Assembly: GCA_963717945.1 (NCBI GenBank)
Contig: CAVQXT010000003.1
Coordinates: forward strand, 434,001 to 498,000
Length of the DNA: 64,000 nt
DNA from: FEN-299 sp963717945
Lineage (GTDB): Bacteria; Acidobacteriota; Vicinamibacteria; Vicinamibacterales; Fen-181
Direction of reading: 5' to 3'
A program made the position numbers and the translations under genes. Below are positions 27,021-34,025 of the stretch, in pieces. A model generated the notes under the pieces. That model searched no databases and was not told where the DNA came from. It worked only from the letters and a program-made list of their open reading frames with translations. How positions within the stretch are numbered: position 1 is the stretch's first letter; every line of letters starts with the position of its first letter.

Positions 27021-28025
27021 GTGGCAACCCGTGTCGATGACCGTCGTCGCGCGACGACGCCGGCGAGATACTCGCCGGCCGAGATCCTGCGATTCGAAGC
27101 CTGCGAACGTCGGCTGCACTGGGCGATCGCCGTCCCGTTCACGATCTGCTACCTGACGGCGCTGATCCTGGTCGCCGTGTACAACCCGGCTCCCACCCGG
27201 CCCTACCGTCTCGTCTTCGCCTGGGTCCACCGGCTGTCGGGGGTCTGCCTCACGCTGCTGCCGCCGCTCGTGCTCTTCATCCACAGGCGCGAGTTCCGCA
27301 AGCACCTGGGCAATATCAAGGAAGCCTGGTCCTGGGGGTTCGACGACCTCTTGTGGCTCCTGCTGATGGGACCGGCGACGTTCAGCAAGCGGGTGACGCT
27401 GCCGCACCAGGGGAAGTTCAACGCGGCCGAGAAGATCAACTTCATGATGGTGATGTCCACCTACCCGCTCTACATCGCCACCGGCCTGACCATCTGGCTG
27501 CTGCGGCCGGCCTACGTCTCCTGGATGATCCACCTCGCGATGGCGTTCGCCGCCACGCCGCTCCTGCTCGGCCACGTCTTCATGGCGACGGTCAACCCCG
27601 ACACGCGCGTCGGCCTGAGCGGCATGATCTCCGGCTGGGTCAGCCGCGAATGGGCCCGGCACCACTACCGTCGCTGGTACGACGAGCAGTTCGGCCCGAC
27701 CGGGCACGCCGTGCCCGTGGCGGCCGCCGCTCGAACGGCCGCCGCTCGAACGGCCGCCGCTCCGGAGCCCGTGACGCCTCCGGCGGTGCGCCAGATCCTG
27801 CCGCTGCGGCCCGCCCCCGCTCCCGCCGCGCGGGCCGCCCTCGCGCATTCCGTCCTCGCCCGCTCGGCGGCCGCCTCGGCGCCGACTCCGGTTCGCGCGC
27901 CCGCCGTCCCGGCGAGGGTCGCCGTCCGTCCCGCGGTGCCGGACCGCCCGGCGGCCGCGCTCAGGCCGGCCCCGTCGCCCCCGCCGGCGCCGCCGCGGCC
28001 AGCCCAGGAATGGGAATGGGCGTAG
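27021..28025 (+). CDS. Membrane cytochrome b (formate dehydrogenase gamma/cytochrome b561-like)
   Basis: The 334-residue protein starts at a GTG with GGAGGG upstream. Residues about 25-200 form a four-helix cytochrome b domain with candidate haem histidines in RLHWAIAVPF, WVHRLSG, MIHLAMAF and LGHVFMATVNP, as in FdnI-type quinone-linked subunits. Residues about 225-334 are an Ala/Pro/Arg tail of low complexity that may reach out of the membrane. It overlaps the 23-haem cytochrome gene, so electron exchange between the quinone pool and that cytochrome is the likely role. Confidence 0.85.
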   Translation: MATRVDDRRRATTPARYSPAEILRFEACERRLHWAIAVPFTICYLTALILVAVYNPAPTRPYRLVFAWVHRLSGVCLTLLPPLVLFIHRREFRKHLGNIKEAWSWGFDDLLWLLLMGPATFSKRVTLPHQGKFNAAEKINFMMVMSTYPLYIATGLTIWLLRPAYVSWMIHLAMAFAATPLLLGHVFMATVNPDTRVGLSGMISGWVSREWARHHYRRWYDEQFGPTGHAVPVAAAARTAAARTAAAPEPVTPPAVRQILPLRPAPAPAARAALAHSVLARSAAASAPTPVRAPAVPARVAVRPAVPDRPAAALRPAPSPPPAPPRPAQEWEWA

Positions 28026-29836
28026 GCGGCGTGTGGCCGAGACGGCTGCCCGCCTTTCTGGCGCTGGTGCTGCTCGCCTCGGCGGGCCGGCTCGCGGCCG
28101 CTCCGCAGTTGCAGGTGTCCCCGGGGCCGCTGTCGCGCGCGCACGCGAAGCTGGAAGGCATCGCCAACTGTACGAAGTGCCACGACGCCGGCCGCACGCT
28201 GTCGGCCGAAAAATGCCTCGGCTGCCACAAGCCGATCGCCGAGCGGATGGCCAGCCGGAAGGGCGTGCACCGCGCCGTCGCGGGCGGCTGCGCGAAGTGC
28301 CACGTCGAGCACCGCGGGGCCGACGCCGATTCGCGCCGCCTCGACCGGCAGACGTTCGACCACGCGGCCGAAACCGGGTTCGTGCTCGACGGCCGCCACG
28401 CCGCCGTCGCGTCGAAATGCGAGGCCTGCCACAAGACGCGCAGCTTCCTCGCGGCCCGCACGGCCTGCGAGTCGTGCCACGCCGACGTGCACAAGGGCGC
28501 GCTGGGCCGCGACTGCGCGAAGTGCCACCGGACGACGGTCGAGTTCAAGCAGACCCGCGCCGGGTTCGACCACGCGACGGCCCGGTTCACGCTGACCGGG
28601 GCGCACCGCGACACGGCCTGCGAGAAGTGCCACGTCAACAAGGTGTTTCGCGGCCTCCCGTTCGAGGACTGCGCGCCGTGCCACAAGTTCGCGCACCGCC
28701 GCGCGATGGCCCGGACCTGCGCCACCTGCCACGTCACGGAGCGCTGGCTCGCGGCGGCACAGGGCTTCGATCACACGAAGACCGGATTCACGCTGGCCGG
28801 CTCTCACGCGCGGGTGGCGTGCGCGAAGTGCCATGCCGCCGGCGTCCGCGCGGCGCTCGCGCACGACCGCTGCGCCGCGTGCCACACCAATCCCCACCGC
28901 GAGAGCATCAAGGACGACTGCGGCAAGTGCCACGACGAGACGAGCTTCAAGAAGGGGAAGTTCGACCACGCCGTGCGCACGGGGTTCGCGCTCGCCGCCA
29001 AGCACGACGGCCTCGCCTGCGCCAAGTGCCACAAGGCACTCGGGCCCGCCGACGCGCCGGCCGCGCGCCGGCTGGTGGACTTCGGCGGCGCGAGCCGCGA
29101 CTGCGCGTCGTGCCACAAGGACGAGCACAAGGGGGAGTTCGGCCGCTACTGCGAGTCGTGCCACACGCCTACGACCTTCAAGGTCGCGGCGTTCGTCCAC
29201 CCGCGGACGCCCGAGTTCTTCGCGGGCGCGCACAAGGGGCTCGCGTGCGCCAAGTGCCACGTGCGCCGCGCCGACGCGCCTGGCTCGGTCACGGGCGCGG
29301 AGGCGGGCGCGCCGCCCGCGCCGCCGGGCCGCGGCGCGCCGCCCTCACCGGTCTGCTCCACGTGCCACGCCGACGTGCATCTCGGCCAGGTCGGCCCCGC
29401 GTGCGACCGGTGCCACGCGGTCGACGCGCCGAAGTTCGCGCCCGCCCGCTTCTCTCACGACACCGCGGCGTTCAAGCTCGCCGGCAAGCATGGCACCACG
29501 CCGTGCGTGAAGTGCCACCCGTCGCAGACGGCGGCGTTCCCCTCGGGCACCGGCACGGCGAAGCGGCTGAAGCCCGTCGAGGCCGAGTGCCGGGCCTGCC
29601 ACAAGGACCCGCACCTGGGCCAGGTGGAGGGCTCGTGCGGTCGGTGCCACGCGCCATCCACTTTCAAGATGGCGAGGTTCAACCACGTGGGCCTCGAGAA
29701 TCTGATGGGCGTGGCCACGCACTCGCGCATCCCGTGCCGCAGCTGTCACAAGACGGAGACGGGCCAGTTCCCCGCGGGGTGGGGGACGGCGATGCGGTTG
29801 AAGGTGGGAAGGACGTGCCTGGAGTGTCATCCGTAG
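28010..29836 (+). CDS. Secreted 23-haem c-type cytochrome
   Basis: The 608-residue precursor has a signal peptide (about 1-32) and 23 CXXCH motifs. Seven copies of a module with F-x-H, a hydrophobic F/L strand, G-x-H and then C-x-K-C-H are spaced along the chain, so it grew by duplication. It overlaps the cytochrome b gene by 16 bp (ATGs at 28010 and 28016 are both possible). A chain of 23 haems could span the periplasm as a wire from the inner membrane to an outer-membrane conduit. The stop codon TAG is contributed by a GTAGGGGCGGGC repeat. Confidence 0.88.
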   Translation: MGMGVGGVWPRRLPAFLALVLLASAGRLAAAPQLQVSPGPLSRAHAKLEGIANCTKCHDAGRTLSAEKCLGCHKPIAERMASRKGVHRAVAGGCAKCHVEHRGADADSRRLDRQTFDHAAETGFVLDGRHAAVASKCEACHKTRSFLAARTACESCHADVHKGALGRDCAKCHRTTVEFKQTRAGFDHATARFTLTGAHRDTACEKCHVNKVFRGLPFEDCAPCHKFAHRRAMARTCATCHVTERWLAAAQGFDHTKTGFTLAGSHARVACAKCHAAGVRAALAHDRCAACHTNPHRESIKDDCGKCHDETSFKKGKFDHAVRTGFALAAKHDGLACAKCHKALGPADAPAARRLVDFGGASRDCASCHKDEHKGEFGRYCESCHTPTTFKVAAFVHPRTPEFFAGAHKGLACAKCHVRRADAPGSVTGAEAGAPPAPPGRGAPPSPVCSTCHADVHLGQVGPACDRCHAVDAPKFAPARFSHDTAAFKLAGKHGTTPCVKCHPSQTAAFPSGTGTAKRLKPVEAECRACHKDPHLGQVEGSCGRCHAPSTFKMARFNHVGLENLMGVATHSRIPCRSCHKTETGQFPAGWGTAMRLKVGRTCLECHP

Positions 29837-29925
29837 GGGCGGGCCTTGTGCCCGCCCTGGACACCGGCCTTGTGCCCGCCCGTCAGGGCCTAATCCGGTA
29901 GGGCGACCACAAGGGTCGCCCCTAC
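29833..29925. repeat. GTAGGGGCGGGC stem-loop repeats, two copies
   Basis: The first copy, GTAGGGGCGGGC-CTTGT-GCCCGCCC, starts at 29833 and overlaps the stop codon of the 23-haem cytochrome. A partial copy follows, then GTAGGGCGACC-ACAAG-GGTCGCCCCTAC at 29898-29925. The elements fill the gap between convergent genes. Related copies are at 46245, 49989 and 59868. Confidence 0.75.
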
Positions 29926-29943
29926 GTGTCCGCCCCCGCGAGC

Positions 29944-31062
29944 CTACTTCTTCGCGCCCGCGATCCTCTCGAACACCTGGACCCGCTTGTTGACCTGCTC
30001 GGCGACCAGGATCCGCCGCCGGGTCCGGTCCACGGCGATGCCGGCCGGAAGCTGCATCTGGCCGGGTCGCGCCCCCAGCTCTCCCACCCACATGAGGACG
30101 TCGCCCTCCGGCGTGAACATCTGGAAGTTGTTGAAGTCCGAGTCCACGACGTAGACGACGTTGTCGGCATCGACCGCGATGCCCTTCGGCCGCCGGAACT
30201 GCCCGGGCCGGACGCCGAGCTCGCCGAAGCTGGTGACATACGCGAGATTGGCGCCGAACACCTCGACGCGGCAGTTCATCGTGTCCGACACGTAGACACG
30301 GCCGTCCGGGCCCACTGCCACGCCGCTGGGAAAGTTGAACTCGCCGGGGCCCGAGCCGCGCTTGCCGACCTTCCGCAGGAGCCGGCCGGTCGCAGCCTCG
30401 TACACGAGGAGCACGTGCTTCCGGGCGTCCACGACGTAGAGCCGGCCGCGGGCGTCGTCCACGGCCAGCCCGCTCGGCGCCACCAGGTCCGGCTGACGGC
30501 CGATGGTGCGCTTGAGGTCCAGGTCGGACCCGAACACCAGCACCTGGCCGAGCCCGCTGTCGCCCACGTAGATGTTGTTGTCGGCGTCCACCGCGACGCC
30601 GACCGGCATGCGGAACGGCGCCTTCCCGGTGTGCTCGCCGATGGCGGTGAACGTCCGGCGCTCGACGTCCATCACGAACACCGCCGCCTGGCCCGTGTCG
30701 CTCACGATGAAGCGGCCGAAGCCGTCCACCGCCACGCCGAACGGCTTGGCGAACGCGTTCGGGTTCAGGGCTTCGCCCGTCAGCCGGCTCTTCCCGAGCA
30801 GCGCCTCCTTGAGCGACAGCGTCCTGGGCTTCCGCACCGCGCCGACGTCGACGGCGCCGGTGAAGACGTTGATGTAGCGGATCCGCGCTTCGTCCGGCGG
30901 AGGCGGCCACACGGTCTGCACGGGCGTCTTGTCAACCGGCGGCACGGCCCGCCCTGGCGCGGCGCCCGGACCGGCGGGAGCCGCGAGCAGGAGCAGCGCC
31001 GGGACCAGGGCCCGCCGAAGGTAGGCACGCGTCGCTCGTCTCATGGTCATCTCTCGTCTCAA
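29944..31062 (-). CDS. Secreted NHL-repeat six-bladed beta-propeller protein
   Basis: The 372-residue protein has a signal peptide followed by WPPPPDEARIRY and at least five NHL blades with the pattern P.GVAVD..GR.YV.D....V.VF. NHL propellers are structural or binding modules without a fixed reaction. In porin-cytochrome loci such proteins occur beside multihaem cytochromes. It follows the 11-haem cytochrome gene by 6 bp. ATGs at 31050 and 31044 are alternative starts. It is a paralogue of the frameshifted gene at 32951-34025. Confidence 0.85.
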   Translation of the reverse strand: MRREMTMRRATRAYLRRALVPALLLLAAPAGPGAAPGRAVPPVDKTPVQTVWPPPPDEARIRYINVFTGAVDVGAVRKPRTLSLKEALLGKSRLTGEALNPNAFAKPFGVAVDGFGRFIVSDTGQAAVFVMDVERRTFTAIGEHTGKAPFRMPVGVAVDADNNIYVGDSGLGQVLVFGSDLDLKRTIGRQPDLVAPSGLAVDDARGRLYVVDARKHVLLVYEAATGRLLRKVGKRGSGPGEFNFPSGVAVGPDGRVYVSDTMNCRVEVFGANLAYVTSFGELGVRPGQFRRPKGIAVDADNVVYVVDSDFNNFQMFTPEGDVLMWVGELGARPGQMQLPAGIAVDRTRRRILVAEQVNKRVQVFERIAGAKK

Positions 31063-31068
31063 CGGAAC

Positions 31069-32931
31069 TTAGTGACAGCCGGACGCCGTCGAGCAGTTGC
31101 CCTTCGAGTAACTGCGGGCGCCGGAGGCCTGGGTGAACGCCGTGAGGCGTGACGCCCCGAGGTTGTATGGAGCCGGGTCTGTCGTGAGCGCGATCAGGCC
31201 GCCCCGGAAGCTGCCGTGCGGGGACGCCGAATGGCACGCCTGGCAGGGCCGGGAGGAATGCTCTCCCACGCCGTGCACGTTGTTCGTGCTCCGCGCCGTC
31301 GCCGGGTTGTGGCAGTTGTAGCAGAACCCCGTCGTCGGGCTCGACAGCGTCGGGGCCGTCGTGCTCCACGTCGCGTTGGTGAACGCGAGCATGTAGGGGT
31401 TGGTCGATCCGTGCGGCCCCGCCGCCGCCGCCGCCCCGGTCGCCTCGTTGTTGCCGTGGCAGTCGGTGCAGTACATCCGCGTCGCCGTCGTCGTCGTGTT
31501 CCACGGCGCCAGGAGGTTGGTGGCCGCCGTGCGCAGGTGCGGCGCGCCGATGACCGGGTGATAGCTCCGGTTGTTCGGGTTGAACGCCGCCGCGACGTCC
31601 GTCTCGGTGCCGCCCGACGGCGCCGTCGGCGGCGTCGATGCGAACGCGTAGGAGGTGTGGCACTTGAAGCAGATCTGGTACTCGCGCGCGGCCGGCGCGA
31701 CGACCGTGTAGGCGGTCTGCGCCACCGAGGTCATCGGGTAGGGGCCCGTCAGCGGCAGCACGGCCGGGTAAGCCGCCGGCTCGACGCCGGAGGCGCCGGC
31801 GAGCACGCCCGACACGATCTGGTTGGTGCCCGCCACGTGAAGCCCGGCGGCCGCGCCGTGCGAGTTGTGGCAGTCCTCGCAGTCCACGTGGCGCCGGGCG
31901 CCCGCGAAGTTGGTGGGCGACGCGCGGACCTCCGTGGCATCGTGCAGGATCGTCGCCGTGGAGGCCTCGAGCGGGTGCCGGTACGTCTTGGCGAAGACGG
32001 TCGCCAGGTTCTTGGCCGCCACCACCGTGTTGCCGTGGCACTGGAAGCAGACGTCGCGCTGGTTCACCGCCTTCAGGAGCCGCTGCGCCTGCGGCGCCGA
32101 GTGGGGGCGGTGGCACGCCTCGCAGCCGTTGTCGGCGACGGTGGCATAGCCGGTGTGCGCGCCGAGGCCCGCCACGCCGCCCGTGCTGGCGGCGGTGTAG
32201 CTCTTGGCCGACACGGCGTGCGACGACGAGGCCCACGACCACCCGGTGCCGGACCGGCGGTGGCAGGTCACGCACATCGCCGACGCCCGGTTCGTCTTCG
32301 CCAGGAACTTGCCCACCGTCGGGTCGAGCCACTGGCTGTGCGGGTCGTGGCAGGAGACGCACTGCACGAATCTCGTGCCGGTCTCGAGTTGAACGGCGTC
32401 ACCCGCGGCCGGGTCGACGACCTCCGCGTTCGAGGCGTTGCGCGCGAACGAGACCGGGTGATCGTTGGACAGGTCGGTGCCCAGGCTGGCGGTGGCCGGG
32501 ACGAACGCGCTGCCGGCCATCGCGATCGTGCCGTCGTTGACCGTCACGTTCACGGCAATCGTCCCGTCGTGGCAGCTCAGGCAGAGTTTGGCCGACCCCG
32601 ACGGCTGCGGCGCGCTCGTGCCGGGGAAGGTGTTGAAGGTCCCGGGCGTCGTGCCCGACCGGAACGAGCTGCTCCCGTAGGTCGTGTACGTGGACGCGCT
32701 CGGCGCGTGGTTCCACAACTGGCGCGCCGGCGACGAATTGTGCGGCGTGTGGCAGAAGACGCACGGCTGCGTCTCGGTCGAGGCACGGCTCGCCGCCCCC
32801 CCGCGCACCGACAAATCGTGCTTCGACCCGACGACGTCGCTCGTCTTCTGGGCGTCCGCACGCGGCGCGGCCAGCACCGCCGCCAGCAGCGCCCCGACCA
32901 CGATCGGTCTCCACAGCGCCCGATGCATCAT
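31069..32931 (-). CDS. Secreted multihaem cytochrome c, 11 CXXCH plus a terminal CX5CH
   Basis: Starting at the ATG at 32931, which is followed by a clear signal peptide, the 620-residue protein has eleven CXXCH motifs. It ends in an unusual CSTASGCH, where Cys and CysHis are separated by five residues as in some atypical haem sites. Several motifs read HxPHS or HDPHS, as in the doubled-CXXCH cytochromes. The segment CHTPHNS ... CLSCHDGT ... TDLSNDHPV is shared with the tetrahaem protein at 38095. Extracellular or outer-membrane electron transfer is likely. Confidence 0.85.
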   Translation of the reverse strand: MMHRALWRPIVVGALLAAVLAAPRADAQKTSDVVGSKHDLSVRGGAASRASTETQPCVFCHTPHNSSPARQLWNHAPSASTYTTYGSSSFRSGTTPGTFNTFPGTSAPQPSGSAKLCLSCHDGTIAVNVTVNDGTIAMAGSAFVPATASLGTDLSNDHPVSFARNASNAEVVDPAAGDAVQLETGTRFVQCVSCHDPHSQWLDPTVGKFLAKTNRASAMCVTCHRRSGTGWSWASSSHAVSAKSYTAASTGGVAGLGAHTGYATVADNGCEACHRPHSAPQAQRLLKAVNQRDVCFQCHGNTVVAAKNLATVFAKTYRHPLEASTATILHDATEVRASPTNFAGARRHVDCEDCHNSHGAAAGLHVAGTNQIVSGVLAGASGVEPAAYPAVLPLTGPYPMTSVAQTAYTVVAPAAREYQICFKCHTSYAFASTPPTAPSGGTETDVAAAFNPNNRSYHPVIGAPHLRTAATNLLAPWNTTTTATRMYCTDCHGNNEATGAAAAAGPHGSTNPYMLAFTNATWSTTAPTLSSPTTGFCYNCHNPATARSTNNVHGVGEHSSRPCQACHSASPHGSFRGGLIALTTDPAPYNLGASRLTAFTQASGARSYSKGNCSTASGCH

Positions 32932-32950
32932 CGTTTCGACCTGCAACCGC

Positions 32951-34025
32951 CTACCGCGCGTCCGGCTGGCTGACATACTGGAACACCTGCACGCGGCCGT
33001 TCAGCGCGTCGGCCACGAAGATCCGGTTCGCCGAGTCGATGTGCACCGCGCTCGGCAGCGAGAACTGGCCCGGCGCCCCGCCGCTGCCGCCGACGACGAG
33101 CAGCAGCCGGCCCCGGGCGTCGAAGATCTGCAGCACGTCGTGCATCGCCTCGGCCACGTAGACGTGGCCGTCGGAATCGAGCGCCACGCCCTTCGGCTTG
33201 TCGAAGTCGCCCGTGCCGTTGCCGAGCCGGCCGAACTCGCCGAGATACCCGCCGTCGCGGTCGAAGATCTGGATGCGCGCGTTCATCGAGTCGACGACGA
33301 AGATGCGTCCGTCACGCGCGACGGTGATGTCGGTCGGGTAGTTGAACTCCCCGGGCCCGGAGCCGCGCCGGCCGAAGGCGCGCCCGATCGCGCCGGTCGG
33401 GCTCATCTCGACGACCCGGCAGCCGAGCGTGTCCACGACGAGCAGGTCGCCCAGGGGCGTGACGGCGATTCCGGTCGGGCGCGCGAACACCGCCTCGCCC
33501 TTGACGACGCCGAGCGTGGCGCGGAGGCGGCCGTCGGGCTGGTAGCGGTAGATGCGGCGCTGGGCGGAATCCGAGACGTAGATGCTCTGGTCGAGGCCGA
33601 TGGCGACGCCGACCGGCGACACGAAGGGCGCCGGCTTCAGGTACCAGGTACTTGCGGGCGCCCACGTCCACGACGTGCACCATGCGCTGCTCCGGGTCGG
33701 CGACAAAGAGGCGGCCGCTGGCGTCGGTGGCCAGACCGCGGGGCCGCAGCACGCTCGGCTGCCGCTTCCGGCCGAGCAGCACCCCGGCCGCGCGGGACAG
33801 CCACGACCCGTTGGCGCCGATGTCGCGCGGCGAGCTGATCGAGGTCACGAATCGCACGCGCTCCGGGTCCGGCGGCGACGGCCACACCGGTCCCTGCGGC
33901 GGCGGCGCCGGCCAGACCGAAAGGCTGCGGCCCGTGCCGGACAGGAGCACGATCACGACCGCCGCCAGGCCGACCATCGCCCGGCGGCCGGCGGACGAAC
34001 GAGCGGGGGAGAAGAGTCGGATCAT
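32951..34025 (-). pseudogene. NHL-repeat beta-propeller protein interrupted by a frameshift
   Basis: The N-terminal part (from ATG 34025: signal anchor, WPSPPDPERVRF, first blade) and the C-terminal part (blades down to the TAG at 32951) are in different frames. The switch is at a perfect 7-bp tandem duplication, CAGGTAC twice, at 33638-33651. Removing one copy restores GARKYLKPAPFVSPVGVAIG, matching the paralogue at 29944. It may be a sequencing or assembly error, a recent mutation, or a reversible switch. If intact, it would be a secreted propeller of about 355 residues, overlapping the barrel gene upstream by 4 bp. Confidence 0.8.

Noticed and set aside
28010..29836. Long plus- and minus-strand frames over the 23-haem cytochrome
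   Set aside because: They lack domains and follow from CXXCH-rich, high-GC coding sequence.
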